From: Ruegeria lacuscaerulensis ITI-1157
Lineage (GTDB): Bacteria; Pseudomonadota; Alphaproteobacteria; Rhodobacterales; Rhodobacteraceae
DNA: 64,000 nt
Assembly: GCA_000161775.1 (NCBI GenBank)
Contig: GG704595.1
Coordinates: forward strand, 130,698 to 194,697
Reading direction: 5' to 3'
Made by a program: the position numbers and the translations under genes
The notes under the pieces: generated by a model
The model's database searches: none
What the model was told of the DNA's origin: nothing
Seen by the model: only the letters and a program-made list of their open reading frames with translations
Part shown: in pieces, positions 18,614-27,583 of the stretch
How the letters are laid out: every line of letters starts with the position of its first letter
Numbering within the stretch: the first letter of the stretch is position 1

Positions 18614-19672
18614 TCAGCGCAGCCGCATGCCGCTTTCCGGATCGAACATCATGACCCGTTCGGGCCGGACCGAAATTCCGATCCGCTCGCCCGCCTTGCT
18701 GCGCTGGTCGTCGCGCTCTTCGACGATCAACTTGTCGCCATTCGGCGCCAGAAGATAGCTGTAGGACACACCGCCAAGCGCCTCGGTCAGATCGACGGTA
18801 CAGGTGTCGCCGGACCGATCGACGGCGATGTGTTCCGGACGAATCCCCAGGGTCACCTTCCTGGCATCAGACGGCACCCCTTTTGTCACGGGAATCGGGT
18901 CCGTCAGAGCGGGATGGAACACCGTTCCATCGACGACATCGCACTCCAGAAAGTTCATTGCGGGCGAGCCGATGAACCCCGCCACGAACCGGTTGTCAGG
19001 GTCGCGATACAGATCCATCGGAGCGCCGACCTGCTCGATCCGGCCATCGCGCAGCACCACGATCTTGTCGGCCATGGTCATCGCTTCGACCTGGTCGTGG
19101 GTGACGTAGATCATCGTGGCGCCGATCTCCTGGTGCAGACGAGCGATCTCGACCCGCATTTCCACGCGCAACTCGGCATCGAGGTTTGACAGCGGCTCGT
19201 CGAACAGGAAAACCTCGGGGCCGCGCACGATGGCCCGGCCGATGGCGACCCGCTGACGCTGCCCCCCCGACAGGGCCTTGGGCTTGCGCTTGAGATACGG
19301 GTCCAGCTTGAGGATTTCCGACGCTTCGGCGACCTTCTTGTCGATCTCGGCCTTGGGCACGCCGTTCATTCGCAGACCAAAGCCCATGTTCTCGGCCACG
19401 GTCATGTGCGGATAAAGGGCATAGGTCTGGAACACCATCGCGACGCCGCGCTTGGCCGGGTCCATGTGGGTCACGTCACGCTGACCGATGCGGATCTCGC
19501 CTTCGGTGGTTTCCTCCAGCCCGGCGATCATCCGCAACAGGGTGGATTTGCCACAGCCCGACGGCCCGACGAAAACGCAGAATTCGCCGTCCTCGATTTC
19601 CAGATCAATGCCGTGAATGACCTGGGTCTGGCCATACCGCTTGATTGCGCCCTTCAAGGTAACGCCTGTCAT
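18614..19672 (-). CDS. Sugar ABC transporter ATP-binding protein (UgpC/MalK type)
   Basis: 352-aa ATPase with Walker [11 protein letters not shown]-loop [12 protein letters not shown], signature [14 protein letters not shown], Walker [17 protein letters not shown] and a C-terminal TOBE/MalK-type regulatory domain (SPAMNFLE, then LGIRPEH). The ATG at 19672 overlaps the iclR stop by 4 bp, so both are cotranscribed leftward. It most likely energises the galactoside importer encoded divergently (20606-23726), which lacks its own ATPase gene. Such ATPases can also serve several CUT1 importers. Confidence 0.9.
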   Translation of the reverse strand: MTGVTLKGAIKRYGQTQVIHGIDLEIEDGEFCVFVGPSGCGKSTLLRMIAGLEETTEGEIRIGQRDVTHMDPAKRGVAMVFQTYALYPHMTVAENMGFGLRMNGVPKAEIDKKVAEASEILKLDPYLKRKPKALSGGQRQRVAIGRAIVRGPEVFLFDEPLSNLDAELRVEMRVEIARLHQEIGATMIYVTHDQVEAMTMADKIVVLRDGRIEQVGAPMDLYRDPDNRFVAGFIGSPAMNFLECDVVDGTVFHPALTDPIPVTKGVPSDARKVTLGIRPEHIAVDRSGDTCTVDLTEALGGVSYSYLLAPNGDKLIVEERDDQRSKAGERIGISVRPERVMMFDPESGMRLR

Positions 19673-20463
19673 GATGCTTGCATCCTGTCCTTGCGGCTCT
19701 CGGGGAACCGCCATGCTTCGGCTTCGGTCCCAATCTGGTCGGCGGCACGCCGAACCCGAGGGACCCATTTCTTCAACTGATCGAAATCCATGCGCTGGGT
19801 CGATCCGGTGATCGAGATCGCCCCCAGCATCCGTCCGCCCGATGTCAGGATCGGGCAGGCCACGCAGATGATGCCGGGCTCGTGCTCTTCATCATCCAAG
19901 GCAAAGCCCCGTTCCCGGATCCGGGCCAGATCCGCCCGCAATTCGGCCTCGGAGGTCAGCGTCTTGTCGGTAAAGCGGTGAAAGCTTTGCTGCGAAATCG
20001 CCTTGTCCAGCCGGTCATCATCCAGAAAGGCGAGCATCGCCTTGCCCACACCGGTGCAATAGGCCGGGCCAACCTTTCCGGCCTCGGAATACATCTCGAC
20101 CGGGTTCCTGGCATTGCGCTTGTCCACATACAGAACCTGGCTGGAATCAAGCTGCGCAAGGTGCACCGTCTCGCCGGTTTCCAGGCTGAGAGCATCCAGG
20201 ATCGGCCGCGCGATCGGCGCCAGCGAGCTTTGCGTCCAGGCCGAATGCGCCAGCCGCACCAGCCGCAGGCCGGGCGAATAGGTCTGCCGGTCAGGGTCGT
20301 AGGACAACATGCCCTGATTGGTCAGCGACTGCAGAAACCGGTACAGCGACGCCTTGGGAAAGCTGCTGTTGTCCAGCAATTCGGCAAACCGCACGGGCCG
20401 GCCGAACGCCGCGACCTGTTCCAGCACGTCACATGCCTTGCCGATGGTTCCGTCACCTGCCAC
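19669..20463 (-). CDS. IclR family transcriptional regulator of the galactoside regulon
   Basis: 264 aa from a GTG start preceded by GAGGAG. The N-terminal winged HTH (about 5-65: GKACDVLEQVAAFGRPVRFAE, in part, then FPKASLYRFLQSLTNQGM) and the C-terminal effector domain (about 80-250, with HLAQLDSSQVLYVDK and GPAYCTGVGKAMLA) are both complete. Divergent from the galactoside operon, with a perfect palindrome at 20560-20578 in the shared 142-bp region. Likely a repressor relieved by a galactonate-pathway intermediate; the effector is inferred only from context. Confidence 0.88.
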   Translation of the reverse strand: MAGDGTIGKACDVLEQVAAFGRPVRFAELLDNSSFPKASLYRFLQSLTNQGMLSYDPDRQTYSPGLRLVRLAHSAWTQSSLAPIARPILDALSLETGETVHLAQLDSSQVLYVDKRNARNPVEMYSEAGKVGPAYCTGVGKAMLAFLDDDRLDKAISQQSFHRFTDKTLTSEAELRADLARIRERGFALDDEEHEPGIICVACPILTSGGRMLGAISITGSTQRMDFDQLKKWVPRVRRAADQIGTEAEAWRFPESRKDRMQAS

Positions 20464-20511
20464 GGGTCTGAATTCTCCTCCACTTCCCCTTGCGGGCGGG
20501 CCGCGAGGGTA

Positions 20512-20541
20512 TTGACAAGCCTAGCCGATTCGATGTGTAGT
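20512..20541 (+). promoter_or_regulatory. Candidate sigma-70-type promoter of the galactoside operon
   Basis: TTGACA at 20512-20517 and TGTAGT at 20536-20541, spacing 18. The palindrome at 20560 would lie at about +12, consistent with repression. The -10 match is weak. Confidence 0.4.
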
Positions 20542-20559
20542 TTTCAATATATAAAACTT

Positions 20560-20578
20560 GGTTTCACTATGTGAAACC
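20560..20578. promoter_or_regulatory. IclR-type operator
   Basis: Perfect inverted repeat GGTTTCAC-TAT-GTGAAACC (8-3-8), 27 bp before the start codon of the binding-protein gene and in the divergent region with iclR. Confidence 0.75.
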
Positions 20579-20605
20579 TGCGAATGGAAGCTAAGGGAGG
20601 AAACC

Positions 20606-21865
20606 ATGCATTCCATCTTCAAACGCACGACGGCGGCGCTGGCCGTCAGTGTGGCAGTCGCGGCCCCGGCAGCGGCGGAACTGACCGGCGAGCTGCGCAT
20701 TTTCCTGGACACGTCGAACCCGGCACCGCGCGCGACGATGGAGGCGATGATCGGCCGGTTCGCCGAGAAACACCCCGGGCTCGAGATCGAGACCACCGTG
20801 ATCGACCGCGAAGCCTACAAGACCCAGATCCGCAACTTCCTGACCGCCGACACGCCCGACGTTGCCACCTGGTACGCGGCCAACCGGATGCGCCCCTATG
20901 TCGAGGCGGGTCTGTTCGAGGACGTGTCGGACCTGTGGGCCGAGCCCGAGATCGCCGAGAACCTGGCTTCGACCAAGGGCGCGCTGACCATCGACGGCAA
21001 GCAGTGGGGCGTGCCCTACACCTACTATCAGTGGGGCGTCTACTATCGCAAAGACATCTTTGACGAGCTGGGCCTGAGCGAGCCGAAGACCTGGGACGAG
21101 GAAATCTCGAACTGTCAGAAGATCATCGATTCCGGTCGGGCCTGCTATACCATCGGCACCAAGTTCCTGTGGACCGCGGGCGGCTGGTTCGACTATCTGA
21201 ACATGCGCACCAACGGGTTCGATTTCCACATGGACCTGGCCGCGGGCAAGGTCAGCTGGGAAGACGAGCGGGTCAAGCAGACCTTCGCCAACTGGAAACA
21301 GCTGATCGACATGGGCGCGTTCATCGACAACCACCAGACCTACAGCTGGCAAGAGGCCCTGCCCTTCATGGTCAAGGGTGAGGCGGCGGCCTATCTGATG
21401 GGCAACTTCGCCGTGGCGCCGCTGCGCGAGGCGGGTCTGACCGATGACCAGCTGGACTTCTACCAGTTCGTCACCATCAACCCCGATGTCGAACTGGCCG
21501 AGGACGCGCCGACCGACACGTTCCACATCCCGGCCAACGCCTCGAACAAGGAAGCGGCCCGCGAATTCCTGCGCTTCGTCGTCTCGCCCGAGGAACAGAC
21601 CATCATCAACAACGGCCAGAACCTGGGCCAGCTGCCGATCAACGCCAAGGCGTCGGTGGATGATGACAAGTTCCTGCAGGAAGGCTTCAAGATGCTGTCG
21701 ACCAACAGCCCCGGCGGCGTCGCCCAGTTCTGGGACCGCGACGCACCGGCGGAAATGGCCAAGGTGTCGATGGAAGGCTTCCAGGAGTTCATGGTCAAGC
21801 CGGACAACCTGGACAAGATCCTGGCCAAGCTGGAACGCGCGCGTCAGCGCATCTATGACAACTGA
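20606..21865 (+). CDS. Sugar ABC transporter periplasmic binding protein (probable galactosides)
   Basis: 419-aa family 1 extracellular solute-binding protein. A Sec signal peptide (lysine/arginine start FKRTTAALAVSVAVAAPAAA, cut before ELTG) is followed by the typical lobe start LRIFLDTSNPAPRATMEAM (in part), and later WGVPYTYYQWGVYYRKDIFDE (in part). The ATG at 20606 has AAGGGAGG at ideal spacing. It delivers the sugar to the two permeases downstream. The following gap to the permease contains two perfect hairpins. Galactoside specificity is inferred from the operon enzymes. Confidence 0.9.
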   Translation: MHSIFKRTTAALAVSVAVAAPAAAELTGELRIFLDTSNPAPRATMEAMIGRFAEKHPGLEIETTVIDREAYKTQIRNFLTADTPDVATWYAANRMRPYVEAGLFEDVSDLWAEPEIAENLASTKGALTIDGKQWGVPYTYYQWGVYYRKDIFDELGLSEPKTWDEEISNCQKIIDSGRACYTIGTKFLWTAGGWFDYLNMRTNGFDFHMDLAAGKVSWEDERVKQTFANWKQLIDMGAFIDNHQTYSWQEALPFMVKGEAAAYLMGNFAVAPLREAGLTDDQLDFYQFVTINPDVELAEDAPTDTFHIPANASNKEAAREFLRFVVSPEEQTIINNGQNLGQLPINAKASVDDDKFLQEGFKMLSTNSPGGVAQFWDRDAPAEMAKVSMEGFQEFMVKPDNLDKILAKLERARQRIYDN

Positions 21866-21874
21866 TCGGGTGGT

Positions 21875-21894
21875 GGCGGGCACCCCGGCCCGCC
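21875..21894 (+). other. Intercistronic hairpin 1 between binding protein and permease
   Basis: GGCGGGC / GCCCGCC with a 6-nt loop, 9 bp after the binding-protein stop codon. No T-tract follows, so partial termination or mRNA protection rather than full termination is likely. Confidence 0.6.
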
Positions 21895-21904
21895 TCATCC
21901 CATC

Positions 21905-21930
21905 GCAGGACGGGTCTGACCCCGTCCTGC
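21905..21930 (+). other. Intercistronic hairpin 2 between binding protein and permease
   Basis: Perfect 10-bp inverted repeat GCAGGACGGG / CCCGTCCTGC with a 6-nt loop, 22 bp before the permease start. Second member of a tandem pair. Confidence 0.65.
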
Positions 21931-21952
21931 CCTCTCCAAACCGGGATTGACC

Positions 21953-22876
21953 ATGACCGCCGTCGACGTCACCGAACACGAAAGCTGGTTCCACAGAAAT
22001 CAGCAACGTATCGCACCCTGGCTGTTTCTGGCCCCGGGCGTGCTGTTCTTCATGGTCTACGTGATCATCCCCGTGTTCCAGTCCTTCAACCTGTCGCTTT
22101 ACGAATGGGACGGGCTGGGCGCGGCCGAATATGTCGGCATGCGAAACTATGAAGATCTGTATTGGGAATGGGTCGACCGCGACGCCTTCTATGTCTCGCT
22201 GAAGAACAACCTGATCTGGCTGGTCATGTACCTGCTGGCTATCCCGGCGGGCCTGTTCATCGCGCTGTTCCTCAACCAGACGGTCTGGGGAATCCGACTG
22301 TACAAGTCGCTGTTCTTCTTTCCCTTCGTCATCAGCCAGGTCGTGGTCGGGCTGGTCTTCACCTGGTTCTACGACCCCACTTTCGGGCTGCTCAACGAAT
22401 TCCTCAGCTGGTTCGGGCTGGGCCCTGTGAACGTCCTGGGGGATGAACGCTTCGTCACCTACGGCATCATTTTCGCGGGCCTCTGGCCGCAGACCGCCTA
22501 TTGCATGATCCTGTATCTGACCGGCCTGAACGCCGTGGACCCCGAACAGATCGAGGCCGGCCGGCTGGACGGCGCCAAGGGCGGGCGGATGCTGTGGCAT
22601 ATCATCCTGCCGCAACTGCGCCCGGCAACCTTCATCGCCTTCGTGGTGACCATCATCGGCGCGCTGCGCTCGTTCGACCTGATCTCGATCATGACGCAGG
22701 GCGGGCCGTTCGGATCAAGCCGCGTGCTGGCCTATTACATGTTCGAGGTCGCCCTGTCGGAATACGGGTTCCGCATGGGCTATGGCGCGGCCATCGCGGT
22801 GGTGCTGTTCCTGATCATGCTGTGCTTCATCGCCTATTTCCTGTGGTCGATGTACCGCGAAGAAAAGGGGCACTGA
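21953..22876 (+). CDS. Sugar ABC transporter permease (CUT1, MalF/UgpA type)
   Basis: 307-aa inner-membrane protein with about six hydrophobic helices (first at residues 20-45, LFLAPGVLFFMVYVIIPVF). The cytoplasmic EAA loop EAGRLDGAKGGRMLWHIILP is near residue 205. The start ATG at 21953 is chosen over an in-frame TTG two codons earlier. The second permease follows with a 1-bp gap. Confidence 0.9.
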   Translation: MTAVDVTEHESWFHRNQQRIAPWLFLAPGVLFFMVYVIIPVFQSFNLSLYEWDGLGAAEYVGMRNYEDLYWEWVDRDAFYVSLKNNLIWLVMYLLAIPAGLFIALFLNQTVWGIRLYKSLFFFPFVISQVVVGLVFTWFYDPTFGLLNEFLSWFGLGPVNVLGDERFVTYGIIFAGLWPQTAYCMILYLTGLNAVDPEQIEAGRLDGAKGGRMLWHIILPQLRPATFIAFVVTIIGALRSFDLISIMTQGGPFGSSRVLAYYMFEVALSEYGFRMGYGAAIAVVLFLIMLCFIAYFLWSMYREEKGH

Positions 22877-22877
22877 G

Positions 22878-23726
22878 ATGTTTCCCAAACCGATCGAAAA
22901 ACAACCCCGCGCGGCGCAGATTTCCTATCAGGCGCTGCTGCCGGTCGCCCTTCTGCTGTGGCTCGGCCCGCTGCTGGCGGTGGCCCTGTTTTCCATCAAG
23001 CCCGAGGCGGATTTCACCAACGCCAACTACTGGGGCCTGCCCTCCAGCTTTGAAGGCGCCAGGAACTACGGTCAGGTGTTCTTCAACTCGGACATGCCGC
23101 GTTATCTGCTGAACTCGTTCCTGATCACGGTTCCCACGGTGATCGGCGCGGTGGCGCTCAGCTGCATGACCGGATTTGCGCTGGGGATCTACAAGTTCAA
23201 GTCGAACCTTTGGATCTTCTTCATGTTCGTGGCCGGCAACTTCGTACCCTTCCAGATCCTGATGGTGCCGGTGCGGGACCTGACGCTGGACTTGGGGCTC
23301 TACAACACGAAAACCGGCCTGGTGCTGTTCCACATCGCGTTCCAGACGGGGTTCTGCACGCTGTTCATGCGCAACTTCATCCGCGCCCTGCCCTTTGAGT
23401 TGATCGAGGCCGCCCGGGTCGAGGGCATCAGCGAATGGCGCATCTTCTGGTGCGTCGTCCTGCCGCTGATGAAGCCCGCGATCGCCGCGCTCAGCGTGCT
23501 GATCTTCACCTTTATCTGGAACGACTATTTCTGGGCCGTCGTGCTGACCCAGGGGGCCGAGAGCCAACCCGTCACCGCCGGCATCACCAGCTTCAACGCG
23601 CAGTTCCGCGCAGCGTATCACTTGATGAGTGCCGGCTCGATCGTCGCGGCCCTGCCGCCGGTGGCCATGTTCTTTCTGATGCAGAAACACTTCATCGCGG
23701 GTCTGACCCTCGGTGCCGTAAAATAA
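22878..23726 (+). CDS. Sugar ABC transporter permease (CUT1, MalG/UgpE type)
   Basis: 282-aa partner permease. Helices begin at residues 15-35. The EAA loop EAARVEGISEWRIFWCVVLP is near residue 180, and the C-terminus (QKHFIAGLTLGAVK) is the classic MalG-type ending that contacts the ATPase. Completes the importer with the ATPase encoded at 18614. Confidence 0.9.
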   Translation: MFPKPIEKQPRAAQISYQALLPVALLLWLGPLLAVALFSIKPEADFTNANYWGLPSSFEGARNYGQVFFNSDMPRYLLNSFLITVPTVIGAVALSCMTGFALGIYKFKSNLWIFFMFVAGNFVPFQILMVPVRDLTLDLGLYNTKTGLVLFHIAFQTGFCTLFMRNFIRALPFELIEAARVEGISEWRIFWCVVLPLMKPAIAALSVLIFTFIWNDYFWAVVLTQGAESQPVTAGITSFNAQFRAAYHLMSAGSIVAALPPVAMFFLMQKHFIAGLTLGAVK

Positions 23727-23748
23727 CGCCTAGTCAAGGTTTACAGTC

Positions 23749-25089
23749 ATGACCAAGATCACCTTCATCGGTGCAGGTTCCACGATTTTCATGCAGAACA
23801 TCGTGGGCGACGCCCTGCTGACCCCGTCGCTGGCCGACAGCCATTTTGCCCTGATGGACATCGACCCCGAGCGTCTGGCCGAGAGCGAAACCGTCGCGCG
23901 CGCCATGATCCGCTCGGTCGGAACCGGCGCGACCGTGTCCACCCATACCGACCGCCGCGCGGCGCTGGACGGGGCCGATTTCGTTATCACCGCCTTCCAG
24001 ATCGGTGGCTACAAGCCCTGCACCGTCACCGACTTCGAGATCCCCAAGCAATATGGCCTGCGCCAGACCATCGCCGACACGCTGGGCGTTGGCGGCATCA
24101 TGCGCGGCCTGCGCACCGTGCCCGTCCTGTGGGATGTGGCCCGCGACATGGCGCAGCTGTGCCCGGATGCCACGCTGCTGCAATATGTCAACCCGATGGC
24201 CATCAACACCTGGGCGCTGGCCGAACGGTTCCCGGCGCTGAAACATGTGGGTCTGTGCCACTCGGTCCAGAACACGGTCGAGGAGCTGGCCCATGACCTG
24301 GACCTGCCCAAGGATGAAATCCGCTATCGCGTCGCGGGCGTGAACCATGTGGCCTTCTTCCTGCGGCTGGAACATCAGGGCCGCGACCTGTATCCGGCGC
24401 TGCGCCGGGGCTATCACGCGGGCCAGCTGCCCAAGGCGCCGCTGCTGATGCCGCGCTGCCCGAACAAGGTGCGGTACGAGGTGATGGATCACCTGGGCTA
24501 TTTCTGCACCGAAAGCTCGGAACACCTGGCCGAGTACGTCCCGTGGTTCATCAAGGACGGGCGTCAGGACCTGATCGACCAGTTCCAGATCCCTCTGGAC
24601 GAATACCCCACCCGTTGCGAGGAACAGGTCGCGAACTGGAAGGAACAGGCCAAGACCCTGACCGACGGGCGCGACATCGAAGTGATCCGCAGCCACGAAT
24701 TCGCCGCCGACCTGATGAACGCCATCGTCACCGACACGCCCTATGTCGCCTATGGCAACCTGCCCAACACCGGGCAGATCCCGCAGCTGCCTCTGGGCGC
24801 GGCGGTCGAAACGCCCTGCCTGGTCGACAGCAACGGCGTGCAACCCTCGGTCGTGACCGACATCCCGCCGCAGCTGGTCGCCCTGATGCGCACCCAGATC
24901 AACGTGCAGGAACTGACCGTGCGCGCCCTGGTCGAGGAAAACCCCGAACACATCTATCACGCCGCCATGATGGACCCGCACACCGCCGCCGAACTTGACC
25001 TGCGCCAGATCCGCAATCTGGTGACGGATCTTCTGACCGCCCATGCCGACTGGCTGCCCGACTGGTGCCAGCCCGCCAAAGCCGCTTGA
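23749..25089 (+). CDS. Glycoside hydrolase family 4, probable alpha-galactosidase
   Basis: 446-aa NAD- and Mn-dependent glycosidase. The N-terminal Rossmann motif (ITFIGAGSTIF) is followed by LGVGGIMRGLR, the NPMAINTWAL segment and CHSVQNT. In GH4 the residues after the metal-binding Cys mark the subgroup, and CHSV is the alpha-galactosidase type. Metal-ligand His is in GVNHVAFF. There is no signal peptide, so it acts on imported oligosaccharides. The operon position before galactose-oxidising genes supports alpha-galactosides such as melibiose as substrate; alpha-glucosidase is less likely. Confidence 0.85.
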   Translation: MTKITFIGAGSTIFMQNIVGDALLTPSLADSHFALMDIDPERLAESETVARAMIRSVGTGATVSTHTDRRAALDGADFVITAFQIGGYKPCTVTDFEIPKQYGLRQTIADTLGVGGIMRGLRTVPVLWDVARDMAQLCPDATLLQYVNPMAINTWALAERFPALKHVGLCHSVQNTVEELAHDLDLPKDEIRYRVAGVNHVAFFLRLEHQGRDLYPALRRGYHAGQLPKAPLLMPRCPNKVRYEVMDHLGYFCTESSEHLAEYVPWFIKDGRQDLIDQFQIPLDEYPTRCEEQVANWKEQAKTLTDGRDIEVIRSHEFAADLMNAIVTDTPYVAYGNLPNTGQIPQLPLGAAVETPCLVDSNGVQPSVVTDIPPQLVALMRTQINVQELTVRALVEENPEHIYHAAMMDPHTAAELDLRQIRNLVTDLLTAHADWLPDWCQPAKAA

Positions 25090-25102
25090 AAGGGCCCCGC
25101 AA

Positions 25103-26812
25103 ATGACCAAGAAACGCCGCTCACAGCATTGGTATGGCAAGCTCGACAAGGACGGGTTCATTCATCGGTCATGGATGAAGAACCAGGGCTTTCCCGACCA
25201 CGTCTTTGACGGGCGCCCGATCATCGGCATCTGCAACACCTGGTCCGAGCTGACGCCCTGCAATTCAGGCCTGCGCGACCTGGCCGAAGGCGTCAAGCGC
25301 GGCGTGTGGGAAGCGGGCGGCTTTCCCGTCGAATTCCCAGTGATGTCGCTGGGCGAAACCCAGATGAAACCCACCGCCATGCTGTTCCGCAACCTGCTGG
25401 CCATGGATGTCGAGGAATCGATCCGCGCCTATGGCATCGACGGCGTGGTGCTGCTGGGTGGTTGCGACAAGACCACGCCGGGCCAGCTGATGGGCGCGGC
25501 CTCGGTCGATCTGCCCACCATCGTGGTCAGTTCCGGGCCGATGCTGAACGGCAAGTATCGCGGCAAGGATATCGGCTCGGGCACCGATGTCTGGAAGTTC
25601 TCGGAAGCCGTGCGCGCCGGCGAGATGACCTTGCAGGATTTCATGAACGCAGAATCCGGCATGAGCCGGTCCAAGGGCGTGTGCATGACCATGGGCACGG
25701 CCTCGACCATGGCGTCGCTGGTTGAGGCGATGGGCATGAGCCTGCCCACCAACGCCGCCCTGCCCGCCGTCGATGCCCGCCGGATGGCGCTGGCGCACAT
25801 GACCGGCAAGCGCATCGTCGAGATGGTGGACGAGGACCTCAAGCCGTCGGACATCCTGACCAAAGCGGCGTTTGAGAACGCCATCCTGGCCAATGCCGCG
25901 GTGGGTGGGTCCACCAACGCCGTGGTGCATCTGCTGGCGCTGGCCGGCCGGGTGGGCGTGGACCTGACCCTGCAGGATTTCGAGATCGGGTCGGACATTC
26001 CGCTGCTGGTCAACTGCATGCCCTCGGGCAAGTACCTGATGGAGGATTTCTGCTATGCCGGCGGGATGCCGGTGGTCCTGTCCGAGCTGAAATCGCATCT
26101 GCGCCCGGCCCGCACCGTTCTGAACAAGGACATCTCGGCCCACTATGAGGGCGCGGAATGCTTCAACCGCGACGTGATCCATTCCTTCGACGATCCGGTG
26201 AAACCGGCCGCCGGGCTGCGCGTTCTGCGCGGCAACCTGGCGCCGAACGGGGCCATCGTGAAACCCTCGGCCGCCACCGACAGCCTGCTGGAAACGGAAG
26301 GTGAGGCCTATGTCTTCGACAGCATCGAGGACCTGAAGGCCAATATCGACCGCGACGACCTGCCGGTGACGCCCGAGACCATTCTGGTGCTCAAAGGCTG
26401 CGGGCCAAAGGGCTATCCGGGCATGCCCGAGGTCGGCAACATGCCAATCCCCGCCAAACTGGTGAAACAGGGCGTGCGCGACATGATCCGCATTTCCGAC
26501 GCGCGCATGTCGGGCACCGCTTTCGGCACCGTGATCCTGCATGTCAGCCCCGAGGCGCAGGCGGGCGGCCCCTTGGCGCTGGTGAAAACCGGCGACCGGA
26601 TCCGCGTCTCGGCCAGCAAGGGCGAGTTGGAATTGCTGGTCGACGAACAGGAACTGGCGGCCCGCCGCGCGGCCTGGCAGCCTGACGACCCGCATTACAC
26701 CCGCGGCTATGCCAAGCTGTATATCGACCACGTCCTTCAGGCCGATCGGGGTGCGGACCTTGATTTCCTGGTGGGCAAGGACACCCGCCTTGTGACCCGA
26801 GAGAGCCATTGA
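25103..26812 (+). CDS. IlvD/Edd family sugar-acid dehydratase (probable D-galactonate dehydratase)
   Basis: 569-aa dehydratase of the dihydroxy-acid/phosphogluconate dehydratase family, pentonate/hexonate subgroup. The three Fe-S ligand positions are Cys53 (SELTPCNSGLRDL), Cys121 (GGCDKTTPG) and Cys194 (KGVCMTMGTAST). In this operon it should convert D-galactonate to 2-keto-3-deoxygalactonate, replacing the enolase-type DgoD used by E. coli. L-arabinonate or D-xylonate dehydratase would look similar, and DgoK/DgoA downstream decide the call. The ATG at 25103 is used; an upstream extension overlaps the GH4 gene. Confidence 0.82.
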   Translation: MTKKRRSQHWYGKLDKDGFIHRSWMKNQGFPDHVFDGRPIIGICNTWSELTPCNSGLRDLAEGVKRGVWEAGGFPVEFPVMSLGETQMKPTAMLFRNLLAMDVEESIRAYGIDGVVLLGGCDKTTPGQLMGAASVDLPTIVVSSGPMLNGKYRGKDIGSGTDVWKFSEAVRAGEMTLQDFMNAESGMSRSKGVCMTMGTASTMASLVEAMGMSLPTNAALPAVDARRMALAHMTGKRIVEMVDEDLKPSDILTKAAFENAILANAAVGGSTNAVVHLLALAGRVGVDLTLQDFEIGSDIPLLVNCMPSGKYLMEDFCYAGGMPVVLSELKSHLRPARTVLNKDISAHYEGAECFNRDVIHSFDDPVKPAAGLRVLRGNLAPNGAIVKPSAATDSLLETEGEAYVFDSIEDLKANIDRDDLPVTPETILVLKGCGPKGYPGMPEVGNMPIPAKLVKQGVRDMIRISDARMSGTAFGTVILHVSPEAQAGGPLALVKTGDRIRVSASKGELELLVDEQELAARRAAWQPDDPHYTRGYAKLYIDHVLQADRGADLDFLVGKDTRLVTRESH

Positions 26813-27579
26813 TGACCCAGCCAGCCACCTTTCATGACCTGAACGGCGCGTCCGTCTTCATCACCGGCGGCGGGTCCGGCGTGGGCGCGGCCCTGACCGA
26901 CGGGTTCCTGACCCAGGGCGCCAAGGTTGCCTTCATCGGCCGGTCCGACGCCAGCGCGTTCGTCGAAGAGATGCGCGCCAAACACGGCCGCGCGCCCTTG
27001 TTCCTGCAGGGCGACATGACCGACACCGCGCTGCTGCACGAAACCATGACCAAGGCCGCCGAGGCCCACGGTCCGCTGAACGTGTTGGTCAACAATGCCG
27101 CCAATGACAAGCGCCACAGTCTCGAGGAAACCACGCCCGAATTCTGGGACTGGATGATCGCGGTCAACCTCAAGGCCTATTACTTTGCCTGCCAGCAGGC
27201 CGCGCGCCAGATGGCCGAAACCGGCGGGTCGATCATCAATTTCAGCTCGATCAGCTACATGATGGGCAATGCGGGCTATCCGATCTATACGACGGCCAAT
27301 GCCGGAATCACCGGCATGACCCGCTCGCTCGCGCGCGAGCTGGGGCCGAAGAACATCCGCGTCAACGCGCTGGCGCCCGGCTGGGTGCTGACGCAGAAAC
27401 AGCTGGACATGTGGGCCACGCCCAAGGATCTGGCCGCGCATATGGAACGCCAATGCCTGAAGGAACACCTGAGCCCGGACGATATGATCGCGCCGACCCT
27501 GTTCCTGGCATCAACGGCCAGCCGCGCCATGACCGGGCAATGCATGGTCGTCGATGGCGGCGTGGTCACAACGGGGTGA
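26812..27579 (+). CDS. SDR-family sugar 1-dehydrogenase with Lys-to-Asn change in the YxxxK motif
   Basis: 255-aa classical SDR resembling Caulobacter-type xylose/galactose dehydrogenases, presumed to oxidise D-galactose to galactonolactone. It has the NAD motif TGGGSGVGAAL, NNAANDKRH and INFSSISYMMG with catalytic Ser. The active-site stretch reads Y159-T-T-A-N163 where SDRs have YxxxK, so the catalytic lysine is asparagine. The rest of the fold, including LAPGWVLT, is intact, so the gene does not look decayed. Its ATG overlaps the dehydratase stop (TGATG). Confidence 0.8.
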   Translation: MTQPATFHDLNGASVFITGGGSGVGAALTDGFLTQGAKVAFIGRSDASAFVEEMRAKHGRAPLFLQGDMTDTALLHETMTKAAEAHGPLNVLVNNAANDKRHSLEETTPEFWDWMIAVNLKAYYFACQQAARQMAETGGSIINFSSISYMMGNAGYPIYTTANAGITGMTRSLARELGPKNIRVNALAPGWVLTQKQLDMWATPKDLAAHMERQCLKEHLSPDDMIAPTLFLASTASRAMTGQCMVVDGGVVTTG

Positions 27580-27583
27580 GGAC

